A program made the position numbers and the translations under genes. The notes beneath the pieces were generated by a model. It was given only the letters and a program-made list of their open reading frames with translations. It did not search any database and was not told the DNA's origin. From UBA1822 sp963634795 (GTDB taxonomy: Bacteria > Bacillota > Negativicutes > Veillonellales > Dialisteraceae), in the NCBI GenBank assembly GCA_963634795.1, contig CAVHDO010000006.1, positions 1 through 31,318 on the forward strand: a stretch of DNA of 31,318 bases. Reading direction: 5' to 3'. Position 1 is the first letter of the stretch. The number at the start of each line of letters is the position of its first letter. This document shows, piece after piece, positions 17,101 through 27,900 of this stretch.

Positions 17101-17958
17101 GTCCCAAGTCTCGGCGGAAGCGAGCTCGCCGATGGCGGCGTATTCTTCGGAAATATTTTCTTGGTAGGCGGAAAACGCGTCGGCAAAGGCCGGTTCGTCC
17201 ATGAGGCGCAGAATGCGGCGGTAGGAATCTTTCCAGAGGAGCGCGTCGGCGTGGAGATCCGAAAGGAGAGCGCGCACCCAGGGAATGCTGTCGGGCAGGG
17301 AATCTTCGGGGATGTCGTAGGGATCGGCGAGCCGGGAAATGAAATCGTCCGGGAAGGCCATGGCGCGGGTGAATCCGTAAATGCGCAAAATTTCCGCGCG
17401 CAGATTCGTATCGCGATAGCCGGCGGCGTAGAGGTCGACGAGGTCGATGAAATCGGAATCGCCCGCTTCGTAATGGCGCAGGAGGACTTCGGAGAGGACT
17501 TCGTCTTGGAGAAGGAAAATGTCATTGGCGTCGGAGAGAATTTTGAAGTCGGGATCGATGTCGAGCAGGTAGAAATAGCGGCGCAGAATGGATTGGCAGA
17601 AAGAATCAATCGTGGAAATATCGGCACCGGAGAGGAGAGTGAGCTGTTTCTTCAGATACCGGATACGCTCGGCGCTCTCTTGCGTGGGCTGCTCGCGAAG
17701 GCGTGCTCCTTCTTCTTCCAGACGGGCGGAAAGCGCCGTGGCAATCCTCGTCCGCATTTCGCCCGCCGCGGCCCGCGTGAATGTCAGAATGAGAAGGCTG
17801 TCGATGGAAACGGGATCCGCGGGGTCGGTGATGCGACGAATGACGCGCTCGACCAGAACGGCGGTCTTCCCGCTGCCGGCCGCCGCCGAAAGCAATAAAT
17901 TCCCGCCGCGTGCATTAAGGGCGGATTCCTGAGCGGGTGTCCAATGGGTGGATGGCAT
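14182..17958 (-). CDS. addA: ATP-dependent helicase/nuclease subunit A (AddA)
   Basis: Subunit A of the AddAB enzyme, which processes double-strand breaks to 3' overhangs for RecA. Length 1258 aa fits the family. The SF1 helicase motifs are all present: AAGSGKT (26-32, K31), TFTRAAAGEM, STIDSFCQSILRRYF, DEYQDTN (from 421), VGDLKQSIYRFRQADPGIF, LNLNFRSD, IMTIHKSKGLEFPVVIL and LLYVAMTRAKDKLIL. The C-terminal RecB-family nuclease domain has GTMDC (D1192) and IDYKTDR (D1205, K1207), so both activities look intact. The ATG at 17958 has an AAGGAAAGGA ribosome site on the minus strand. The partner addB, normally directly upstream, is not in the 960-bp gap before adhesin 2. The stop codon falls inside a heptamer repeat. 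Confidence 0.96.
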   Translation of the reverse strand: MPSTHWTPAQESALNARGGNLLLSAAAGSGKTAVLVERVIRRITDPADPVSIDSLLILTFTRAAAGEMRTRIATALSARLEEEGARLREQPTQESAERIRYLKKQLTLLSGADISTIDSFCQSILRRYFYLLDIDPDFKILSDANDIFLLQDEVLSEVLLRHYEAGDSDFIDLVDLYAAGYRDTNLRAEILRIYGFTRAMAFPDDFISRLADPYDIPEDSLPDSIPWVRALLSDLHADALLWKDSYRRILRLMDEPAFADAFSAYQENISEEYAAIGELASAETWDEWYRAVHTDFFTRLPSIRGQEDEDFLRAKDEIQALRKVVKDELKKHRETYFSVAPAQWARDMAAARPLVSMLSTLLLEFHDAYMARKKKDGLMEFHDMEHAALRLLLADGSTPECPLPSETALALRAKYREVMLDEYQDTNGIQELITALISDGRNRFLVGDLKQSIYRFRQADPGIFLGKYESFPENDPENRRIDLNLNFRSDAAVLSATNHIFRQLLQKTEDGAPLEIGYGEKEALYPGRKADLPENYIGGTVDISLVNTPGKDADEDETVDTDLEKKEIEARLIARTVQDLIASRKVVQDKDGSFRPVEYRDIAILVRAAEKRAGFLQATLADAGIPSLTEQGSDFFAAAEIQILLALLRLLDNPHQDLSCAAVLRSPLVGLGEEALALLRLENPTSLWDAVSAGTARLPESDAGRLVRFRKQYRTWRALSRAEGVADLLETILADTDFPAYLSGMPGGDMRRARVLSLLSAARRRDEDDTGGLPGFLAYMRRTEDSGRNFRQEAAPTDAGNAVRIMTIHKSKGLEFPVVILAAAGDSFNKMDLSGTGLIHKDLGLGLCRLEKTGLLRWPTLYWYTVRAAIRREALAEEARLLYVAMTRAKDKLILCGTTADAEKIISDLAQNLKGNKGLPPHLALRARCYLDWILPAALTSRSLADLWGDNQKDAVITDDAEPSHFTFTATSLADLLTEEEKTETLAAQIDTETAAALRFLSQKGKAPDWLKNRFLWQYENPGATKTPAKLTATAAVRLAEAEKEEEMPSVVLADNLEETDALPPDFATPPAFLAPEETKTAGTSYGTLMHKAMEILDLARLTDAASVRAALQNAAEKGIFNESEAKILLRDRPGKNPAEDIAAFLRSPLGDALRRSKKIHKEMPFSLLIPARRFYPACEESERVFLQGTMDCLLETETGAIVIDYKTDRAKTAEELAAHYAPQLQIYGEAAERLLGLPMKGLYLWSFALGREIPVSN

Positions 17959-17997
17959 GTTTTTTTCCTTTCCTTTTTTTGTGATTTGGGGTTTTGC

Positions 17998-18117
17998 GTC
18001 AGGCAGGATGGAGACGTCAGACGTCAGATGGTCAGACGTCAGATTTTAGAGGTGTCGCTGCGCGACGATTTTTATAAAAATGCGGCTTGCGCCGCGCGTC
18101 ATTTTTCGGCGCGTGCC
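17998..18117. repeat. Partial composite repeat with GACGTCA heptamer array
   Basis: CGTCAGGCAGGATGGAGACG opens the copy. Regular GACGTCA units (18011-18046) and the hairpin GTCGCTGCGCGAC with GATTTTTATAAAA follow, then GCGGCTTGCGCCGC. It matches 2901-2998 unit for unit at its start. It lies just upstream of addA, so it may hold the addA promoter, although none can be named. Confidence 0.7.
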
Positions 18118-18141
18118 GCCGGTACTCCTTACAGCACTTCA

Positions 18142-18171
18142 TTCTCTTTCTTCCCCGGGGAAGAAAGAGAA
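18142..18171. repeat. Perfect 30-bp palindrome
   Basis: Both arms of 15 bases match exactly with no loop; the centre lies between 18156 and 18157 (TTCCCC/GGGGAA). No T run follows, so it is not a standard terminator. It could extrude as a cruciform or bind a dimeric protein. Confidence 0.85.
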
Positions 18172-18200
18172 CGAAGCAAGAGAAAGAAGCCGCCGCCAGG

Positions 18201-18376
18201 GCAAAATTCGCCTCGGCTCATGGGGCGCCGCCGCTCAGCCTTAAATGCTTACGTCACCTGTTCACGGAATGTTTGCTTCATGACGCATTCTTGCCACTTA
18301 AGGCTGCGAGACGCGTCGGCGCCCCGGAAGTTCTGCACGCTGTCGGAGATGACGGCGCGGAGCCGGCGAATTTTGC
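18201..18376. repeat. Nested inverted-repeat element
   Basis: Three perfect arm pairs are nested in order: GCAAAATTCGCC (18201-18212) with GGCGAATTTTGC (18365-18376), GGGGCGCC (18222-18229) with GGCGCCCC (18318-18325), and CAGCCTTAA (18236-18244) with TTAAGGCTG (18298-18306). The direct repeat CTCCTTACAGC flanks the unit at 18125-18135 and 18387-18397. It has no reading frame of note. It resembles a MITE or structured-RNA element, but no family is recognised. Confidence 0.7.
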
Positions 18377-18430
18377 ACAGGCGGGCCTCCTTACAGCGAG
18401 CGTGCCGAAGACGTCATAGGAAAGCGGTGT

Positions 18431-18697
18431 CGTCAGGCGGGATGGAGACGTCAGACATCAGATGAAAGCGGTATCGCCTGCGGCGATGATTTTTATAACG
18501 CCGTTGGCGACCCATCATCCGACCCCTCCGGGGCCACCTTCCTCCAAAGGAAGGCTAAAGCGGAGGCGGCTCCGCCGCATTTTATAAAAAAATCGCGAAG
18601 CGGTTCCGGTCAAGCCCTCCTTATTGGAGGAGGGTGGCCGAAGGCCGGGTGATGGGTCGCCGAAGGCGCATATAAAAATGTCGCGAAGCGACTCCGC
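18431..18697. repeat. Composite palindromic element, copy 1
   Basis: It begins with CGTCAGGCGGGATGGAGACG and a short heptamer array. A chain of hairpins follows: ATCGCCTGCGGCGAT, GCCGTTGGCG, GCGGCTCCGCCGC, GCCGAAGGC and TGTCGCGAAGCGAC, with A/T-rich TTTATAAAA links. The outer halves GGCGACCCATCATCCG and CGGGTGATGGGTCGCC pair across the element. Full relatives lie at 30293-30602 and 30643-30928 in the same orientation. Confidence 0.85.
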
Positions 18698-18700
18698 TTT

Positions 18701-18757
18701 CCCTCATCTCTATCAGCAGGGACGTCTTAGCGGGAATGCCTCAAAGGAAAAAGCGGA
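18701..18757. repeat. Dispersed intergenic repeat (CTCATCTCTATCAGCA type)
   Basis: CCCTCATCTCTATCAGCAGG and then GCCTCAAAGGAAAAAG match the family at 149-202 and 14040-14150. It directly follows the composite element. Confidence 0.5.
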
Positions 18758-18801
18758 ATCGTGAGGCCTCTCAAACCTCAATTCTGATTTTTGGTTTTCC
18801 T

Positions 18802-18829
18802 GTGTACTGTGCACTGTGTACTGTGTACT
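18802..18829. repeat. Four-unit GTGYACT heptamer array upstream of adhesin 2
   Basis: Units GTGTACT, GTGCACT, GTGTACT and GTGTACT run in exact 7-bp steps, followed by TTT. The array ends 93 bases before the adhesin 2 start. It is the counterpart of the array at 3033-3060. Confidence 0.85.
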
Positions 18830-18847
18830 TTTCATACAAATTGCCAA

Positions 18848-18877
18848 TTGTTTTCGGCAGAAAGCGAAAATTATTTT
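18848..18877 (+). promoter_or_regulatory. Weak candidate promoter for adhesin 2
   Basis: TTGTTT (18848-18853) and TATTTT (18872-18877) are 18 bp apart. Both deviate from consensus, and other A/T-rich choices exist between 18870 and 18885. No homopolymer tract like that of adhesin 1 is present. Confidence 0.25.
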
Positions 18878-18922
18878 ATTTATCGTTTCCGGTGTTTACA
18901 CACAAAAAGGAGAAGTGTAATC

Positions 18923-21900
18923 ATGAAACAAAGAAACAAAAACAAAAGCCGTCTCATGAAGGCGGGAATCTTGGCATTATTGTTGGGCATGTCCGGAGGG
19001 CAGGTGATGGCTCTAGTGAATGTCGCACAAATTACGGAGGATGGTCGTACTGATTATGGTGTAGCGCAAGTGGATCAGACCATACAAGTTAAGATGAAAA
19101 ATAGTTCGGCGTATGGATTTCAGAATCTCATAGAGGAGACGAAGAATTCGAACGGTGGCTCGACTGCGATTGGCACGCAAAATGTAATTAAAAACGGTGA
19201 AAATACGACTGCGGTTGGTAAAGGGAATACTTCTTCCGGTTATTGGAATTCTTTGTTTGGCAATGAAAATTATGTAGAAGGAAGCCGAAGCGTGGCTTTA
19301 GGGGCGTGGAATGACGTACAATCGAAAAGCGGCGGTCTTGGGCTGGGGGTGTCTAATACAGTACGACAGTCCAATGCTTTTGCTGTCGGTTTTGAAAACC
19401 AAGTGCTTACCGGTAAATCTGGAGGCAGTGCCGTGGGCGTCAAAAATTATGTTAGCAATGAAAATGCTGTTGCAATCGGTTTTCAAAATGCGGCGACAGG
19501 CAAGGCTTCTTATGCAATAGGCACAGGGTTTACTCAAGTGTATACGTCAGGTGACAAAAAAGATCAAGAACGAATCACAGAGGGTAGTACTTTAAAAAAC
19601 TTGGCAAGCGGTGAGAGTTCATTGGCTGTTGGTTGGGCGAATAATGCGACGGGAGAGGCTTCCATTGCTATTGGGTCTGCTGCGCTGGGTACGAAAGTGA
19701 AGGAGGAGAACGACCGCGTTGTTCTTTATAATGAGGAGGGACGAACTGCCAATCTTCAGCAGAAATCAACGAAACAGGGATCCATTGCAATTGGTATTGC
19801 CAATCAGTCGACATCGAAGGGGGCTGTGGCTATTGGCGATAGCAATGAAGCAACAGGGGAAAATGCTTTGGCTATTGGTGGTTATCTTGGCACATCCGCT
19901 AAATATACCAATGGTGAAAATGGGGTAGCTAATACCGCAAAAGGCAATAGTAGTATCGCGATGGGGCTTTCAAACTATTCGGATGGCGTAAATGCGGTTA
20001 GTATCGGTACAGCGAATAAAACGTTGGGGACCGGCGCTATTGCTATTGGTTCCGGTGAGGTGACGACTGATGCTATTCTAACAAGACAATTGGCGCAGGG
20101 GAACTATGCGCAGGTCATCGGGGCGTTAAACAGTGCGACAGCGAATTATTCCATGGCGTATGGTTATGCGAATACGGCCGGTAATACGAATGCTGTCGCG
20201 ATAGGGTCTTATAACCAAGCGTCAAATGCGAATGCGATTGCAATTGGCGCCGGGGAGAGTACTTCGAAAAAGCAGACGGCAAGCGGGCAGTATTCTATCG
20301 CTTTGGGGTACGGCAATACTTCCAGCCAATATTATGCGCAGTCGATAGGCAGTGGAAACAAGGCTGAGCAATATTATTCGCAAAGTATCGGGTATAGTAA
20401 TACGGCAAGCGAGGTTCGTACGATTGCGTACGGGGCAAAGAACCAATCTACGGGGAGAAGTGCTGTCTCCCTCGGGACGAATAATATGGCCTCGGGGATT
20501 GGTGCGATTGCTATCGGCTCCGGGGAGGTTGTGGATAGTACATCAGATTATACTTTTACTACTGGAGATGCTCAGACTGCGAGCGGGAAATATTCCGTCG
20601 CTTTGGGCGCACAGAATCAGAGTAGCGCCGGGTATTCCGTTTCCGTCGGGTTCGGGAACCAAACAGTAGAAACAACATCACGGGAAGGTAGCGGATCTAC
20701 GGATCCGGAGGATTCCACTAAGAGGAACACTGAGAGCGCTATCGCCATGGGTACGTACAATAAAGCTACGGGGCAGAATGCGATTTCTATTGGCGCAGGA
20801 ACGGTTGCTACTGGAAAATATCAGGAAGCGAGCGGCAGTAATGCGATTGCTATCGGGAATATCAATGCGGCGACGGAGAGTGCGTCTTTTGCTATCGGCA
20901 CGGGGAATATAGCTTCGGCGCAAAATGCTTTGTCGCTTGGCGGACAGAATGTGACGGAAGCGTATGCGTCTATGACTTTCGGGCTTGAGAATAAGGTTTA
21001 CGGTGATGGAAAAACGGACGCGAATTCGACAACATACGGTGCTATGGCGCAGGGGATGAGCAACGAAGTTTTCGGTTCGGATTCCATTGCGATGGGTAGT
21101 GGAAATACTATCGGGATTATTAAGAAGAATGACAAAGCTTTCGATTTAGATAGTAGTACAAAGTCTGATGTGACGCTGGCTTTCGGCGTGAATAATACGG
21201 CGGCGGTCGGGAAGACGGATTTGCTAAAGGCCGCCAGTGATGCTGTCGACAATGGAGAGACGGATATAGCGGCGGTCAAAAAGTTGGTCACACTGTATGC
21301 GACCGGGCAACTGGGCGGAGATGACTTTATAGACAGTATCAAAGATTCCACCACTATGGATGACATAATCAAGAAGGTGGATGAAGCAAAGCCCAAGGTA
21401 AGAGCATTGGCTGAGAAAGAAGCGCGGGATCAAGGTCTCAGCGAAGCTCTAATTAAGGCGGCGGGCGATAAGGCGGTGGCTGCTATTGATAATATGACGA
21501 CTTGGACCGGTCACGGGATGCTCATCGGTGAGAACAATACCGTATACGGGACGAAATCCATGGGGTTCGGTACGGATAATACGGTGCATGCCATCGGTTC
21601 GATTGTCATCGGCGGCGGCAACGAAGTCGGCAATTACACGATAGATGAGAAGACCCAGCAGTATACGACTGACGATAACAAGCGTGATTTTATGTCCATG
21701 ACGATTGGGACGAAGAATAAAATCAAGGGTTCGCTCAATGTTTCGATGGGGATCGGGAATCAGTCTTACGGGACGCAGACGATTTCTGTCGGGAGTAATA
21801 CCATTGGGACGGATACGACTGATGGTACTGGGAATGTCTCGTCCGGGGTTGCTTATGGGCTGAATAATGTGGTGTATTCGGATCAGTCCATGGCATTCGG

Positions 21901-24900
21901 CGGCGGCAATACGGTCAATGCGCAGGAAATCACGGTCAAGGATGAGAATGGAAATCCGGTGACGGTCAAGGGGCAAGCGTTGGCTGTCGGGATAAAGAAT
22001 AATGTGTATACTTCGCAGGCGATGGCTGTCGGTGGAGAGATTACGATCGGCAAGGCGCCTACGAGTACGGATACGAATGCGCTCTTGACGGCTTCGAATG
22101 ATGTGACGGAGTCCGGCCAAGAAGTGGCGATGGGCGTCGGGATTACGATTAACGATGGCGCCGGGAAGTCGACGGCCATCGGCGGCGCGAATACAATCAC
22201 GAATGCGAATTCGGTGGCGCTCGGCTACGGCGCGCAGGTTTCCGCGCTGAATGCGCAGGCTCTCGGCGTCGGCGCGAATGCGAAGGGGCTAAATTCCGTG
22301 GCCTTGGGCGCCGGATCTGAGACGACGGTGAATCAGACCAATGTGGTCTCTGTCGGTACGTCCAATGCTACGCGTAAGGTCGTAAATGTGACGTATGGGA
22401 CTACGAATCATGATGCCGCGACGTGGGGGCAGATTGCCGCATTGTATGGCCAAGGACAGGATTTGGTCGAGTTGGATGCGAGCGGGAACAAGGTCGATTT
22501 GGTTACGAATGACGGCAGTGTCATCACGACGTTTTCTCTCAAAAACGGAACGATTTCGGCGGAAGATGAAAACGGGATTGTTTCCGGTAAGCAGATTTAT
22601 GATTATATCGAGAAAATTTCCTTGTCCAGCATCGTGAATTACGATGAAAAATATAAGACCAAGGGTGACTACAGTGGCGCGCATTGGCTGTCGACGGATT
22701 TCAACAAGACGTTCGAGACGAAGGGCAAAGATTCGGCGGCGTATGGCTATGGGGCGAATGCGCAGGGCGATGAATCTGTCGCTCTCGGCAGGGACGCTCT
22801 CGCTACCGGCAAAGGCTCTGTCGCGATTGGTTCGGATTCGGTAGCTTCGGAGGGAAATGTTTCCTTCGGTCACAAGAAGGGCGATACCGATCCGGAGACG
22901 GGCAGTTTGTATAAGGAAGATCTCACGCGCAAATTGACGAATGTCGCCGAAGGTGAGAATTACGGTGAGGTCGCGATTTGGGATCAGATTGCGGCGGATG
23001 GTCAGACCATTTCCTTGAAGACGACGACGGGTGACGACAAGAAAAAGACGAATGTCATCCGCACGAATGATGGCACGGTGCTCGCGACGTTTGAGGCGGG
23101 CAGCGTTTCCGAAGATAATACGGGATTTGTCTCGGGCGGCGATGTGTATAGCGCCATCGCGGCGAAGGGGCAGACTGTTTCCGGTGCCAAGATCGCGGAG
23201 CCGGCGACCGGTGCAAAGGATGAGCGGACGAATGTGATTCGCGACAATGACGGCAATGTGCTGGTGACGATTGCGACGGCGGATCCGGATGCGGTCGACA
23301 AGACGAGCGATAAGTACATCACGGAAAATTATTTCCATAAGAATATCGAGGAATCGGTCGAGTTGAATTCGATCGTCGATTTCGATAAGACGGCGAAGGA
23401 CACGGTGGACGACAGCGGAAAACATTGGCTGTCCACGGATTTCGGAATGAACATTGCCGATACGGAAAAGGGTAAAGATTCCGCGGCGTACGGCTATGGC
23501 GCACAGGCGAAGGGAGACAATTCGGTGGCTCTCGGCTCCGGCTCGGTCGCGACGAATGCCAATGAAGTATCTTTCGGTAACGAAAATCTGCAGAGAGCGC
23601 TGACGAATGTGGCGTACGGCGATTCGCAATACGATGCGGCGACTTGGGGTCAGATTCTGGAGAAGGATAAAGATAAAACGAGTCATGTCGTCACCAAGGA
23701 CAATAATACGGTCGTCTTGAAAGCAAATGATGGTACGGTCTTGACGACGATCGATATTCAATTCCCGAATGATGATCCTGTAGATCCCTTCGTCATCAGA
23801 AGCGATGGAAACCATTGGATTGATGTCAAGTGGAATAATCAAGAAGGCACCGTTCGCGGAGAAAATTCTGTGGCACTCGGCTACAAGGCGAATGCGCAGG
23901 GTGATAATTCCGTGGCGCTCGGCTATGGCTCCATTGCAACGGAAGCGAATACTTTCTCTGTCGGCGGCGGTACGGATGAGACGAATCGCCGGATTGTGAA
24001 TGTGGCAAACGGCACGGAAAATACGGACGCGGCCACCTACGGACAGCTCGCAGATGCGCAGCTCCAAGAAAACGGCAGCTACAAAGTCTATGAAGCGGAC
24101 GATGACGGTATCGTGACGGTCAAGACGAATGACGATAATGTCGCATTCAAATTTTATGCGGGACAGGGCGGCTCCGGTACGTCCATCGTCGATTACGACA
24201 AGAATTACGGGAGTGTCGAGGGCGATCATTGGTTGTCCACGGATTTCGGAAACAAGGCGAATGTCGATCACGGCAAAGATTCCACGGCGTATGGCTACGG
24301 CGCGAATGCGAAGGGCGATCAATCCGTCGCTTTCGGAAAGGACGCGGTCGCGGAAGGAAACGGCTCGATTGCCATCGGCGAAGGCGCGCAGGTGACGGGG
24401 ACGAGCTCTGTCGCGATTGGTGAAGGCTCGACGACCGCGGAGAATAACGAAGTTTCCTTCGGCAACGATTCGACGAAGCGCAAGCTGACGAATGTCGCGG
24501 AAGGGACGGAGAGCGGTAATGTCGCGATTTGGGATCAGATCGCGGCGAAAAATCAGACCGTTTCCGGTGACATGATTACGGAGCCGGCAGACGGGGAAAA
24601 GGATACGAGAACGAATGTCATTCGCGACAATGCCGGTAATGTACTCGTGACGATTGCGACGGCGGATGCGGATGCTGAAAACGTCGACAAAGAAGGCAAT
24701 AAGTACATTACGGAAAAATATTTCTTCAAAAATATTGAAGAATATGCCAATATGGATTCTATCGTCGATTACGACAAGGATTATAAAACGGCGACGGATC
24801 CGGATCATTACCTCTCCACGGATTTCGACAAAAATTTCGAGACGAAGGGCAAGGATTCCACGGCATATGGCTATGGTGCGAACGCGCAGGGCACTGAATC

Positions 24901-27900
24901 CACGGCGCTCGGCAAGGATGCTCTCGCCATCGGCGAAGGCTCTGTCGCGATCGGCTCGGATTCGGTGGCGAAGGACGGCAATGTTTCCTTCGGTCACAAG
25001 AAGGGCGATACCGATCCGGAAACAGGACTGACGTACAAGGAAGATCTCTCGCGGAAATTGACGAATGTCGCCAAAGGGGAAACTCTCGGCGATGTGGCGG
25101 TCTATGACCAAATCGCACAAACGGGGCAGACGATCAACAGCAAAACAAATTCCATCATCACCAATGACGGCACGCCCATCGCGACGTTTGAATTCGCGAC
25201 GCCGGGCAAAGTCAATCCGAATGGAAACAAAATCATCGATGAAAAGACGCTGATTCAATACGGCGATACGCTCATCGAAGAAAATACGATCGTCGATTTC
25301 GATAAGGATTACAAGGATAAGACGAATCCGAATCATTATCTCTCCACGGATTTTGATAAGAATATCGCGGCGTCGGAGAAAGGCCAAGATTCCGCGGCGT
25401 ACGGCTACGGTGCGAATGCGCAGGGGGACAACAGTGTCGCGCTGGGCTCCGGCTCCATTGCGAAGAATGACAATGAGGTGTCTTTCGGTAATGACAAGCT
25501 GCAGAGAAAGCTGACGAATGTGGCGTATGGCGATTCGCAATATGATGCGGCGACTTGGGGTCAGATTCTGGAGAAGGATAAAGATAAAACGAGTCATGTC
25601 GTCACCAAGGACAATAATACGGTCGTCTTGAAAGCAAATGATGGTACGGTCTTGACGACGATCGATATTCAATTCCCGAATGATGATCCTGTAGATCCCT
25701 TCGTCATCAGAAGCGATGGAAACCATTGGATTGATGTCAAGTGGAATAATCAAGAAGGCACCGTTCGCGGAGAAAATTCTGTGGCACTCGGCTACAAGGC
25801 GAATGCGCAGGGTGATAATTCCGTGGCGCTCGGCTATGGCTCCATTGCAACGGAAGCGAATACGTTCTCCGTCGGCGGCGGTACGGATGAGACGAATCGC
25901 CGGATTGTGAATGTGGCGGCCGGTAAAAATAATACGGACGCGGCGAATGTCGGTCAGCTCTTGAAGGAAGGCACGTATAATTCCAAGACCGGGGAAATCA
26001 CGTTCACGAATAATGAAGGTGACGTGGCCTTTACGGTCGACGGGCTCACCAATCCGAGCGACAGCGACATTTTGAAATCCGGCCAGACCGTTTCCTTGAA
26101 GACGACGACGGGCGCCGATGCGAATAAGACGAATGTCCTGCGTGCGAAAGATGATACGATTCTCGCGACCTTCGAGAAGGGAACCGTTTCCAGTGGGAAT
26201 ACGGGATTCGTTTCCGGCGGCGATGTGTACAATATCATCGCGACGAAGAATCAGACGCTCTCCGGCACCAATCCGACGCTGCTCTCGAATGACGGGAAGA
26301 CAAAGATTTTGAACATCAAGACGGCGGATCTGAATACGCCGGTCACGGATGGCGATTCCTACATTACAGAGAGTTATTTCTACAAATACATGAAATCCGG
26401 TGGCGGCGATTCCATCGTCGATTACGATACGAACTACAAGACGGCGACGAATCCGAATCATTATCTCTCCACGGATTTCGATAAGAATATCGCGGCGTCG
26501 GAGAAAGGCCAAGATTCCGCGGCGTACGGCTATGGCGCACAGGCGAAGGGAGACAATTCGGTGGCTCTCGGCTCCGGCTCGGTCGCGACGAATGCCAATG
26601 AAGTATCTTTCGGCAACGAAAATTTGCAGAGATCGCTGACGAATGTGGCGTACGGCGATTCGCAATACGATGCGGCGGCGTACGGGCAGATTTTGGCGAA
26701 ACAGGAAGAGGGGACGAGCTACAACGTCAGCAAGACAAACAATACGGTGAAACTTTTGGCCAATGACGGCTCGACGCTGGCGACCATCAATGTCCAGTTC
26801 CCCGAATATCCGGGGACGGGTGAAGATGCGGATCCTTTCATCCAGAAAAGCGACGGTGATCACTGGATCGACGTCAAGTGGAATGAAGGCGATGGAAAGA
26901 GCGTCAAGCGCGGAGAAAATTCTGTGGCACTCGGCTACAAGGCGAATGCGCAGGGCAAAAATTCTGTGGCTCTCGGCTATGGCTCCATCGCGACAGAAGC
27001 GAATACCTTCTCTGTCGGCGGCGGTACGGATGAAACGAATCGCCGGATTGTGAATGTGGCGGCCGGTACGACGAATACGGACGCGGCGAACTTTGGCCAG
27101 ATTCTGAAGAATGCGACGTATGACGCTTCGAGCGGGACGGTGACGCTGAAAGATAATAACGGCCAAGATGCGATTACCATTAAGAACATCGGAACCGGCT
27201 CCGGCCCGGCATTGGCCGCCGATCAGCATATTTCTTTCACCGATTCGGAGGAACCGGCTGAGGGCGAGAAAGATACGCGCACGAATGTCATCCGCGATAC
27301 GGACGGGAAGGCGATTGTCACTTTCGATAAAGGCCTCGTTGAAAAGGACAACAAGAATCTCGTCGACGGCGGCACGGTCTATGATTCCATCGCGGCCAAG
27401 GATCAATTGATCAACGGCGACAACAATGTCATCAAAGATAACGCTGGCCATGCTCTTGCGACCATCGAGACGGCGGATTCTGATAAGATCGATAAAAACG
27501 GCAATAAGTACATCACGGAACAGTATTTCTACAAAAATTTGCAGGAATACGGCGATACCATCATCAATCAGAATTCGATTGTCGATTATGACAAGACGGC
27601 GAAGGACAGCGCGGACGACAGCGGGAAGCATTGGCTCTCGACGGATTTCGGCAAGGAAAAAGTCGAGCATGGCGATGACTCCACGGCGTACGGCTACGGC
27701 GCGAATGCAAAGGGCGATGAATCCGTCGCTCTCGGCAAGGACGCCGTCGCGGAAGGCAAGGGCTCGGTCGCGATTGGCGAAGGCTCTGTCGCCACGGGCG
27801 ATAACGAAGTTTCCTTCGGTACGGCAGACAATAAGCGCAAACTGACGAATGTCGCGGAAGGTGAAGCGCTCGGCGATGTCGCGGTCTACGATCAGATCGC

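Noticed and set aside
14950..17898. A 982-codon plus-strand frame opposite addA
   Set aside because: Shadow frame of a GC-rich gene. It is Gly/Glu/Val-rich with no domain, while the minus strand carries every AddA motif.
18791..18922. Upstream extension of adhesin 2 from the ATG at 18791
   Set aside because: It would translate the GTGYACT array and put 44 residues before the signal peptide. The ribosome site at 18907-18912 fits the ATG at 18923.
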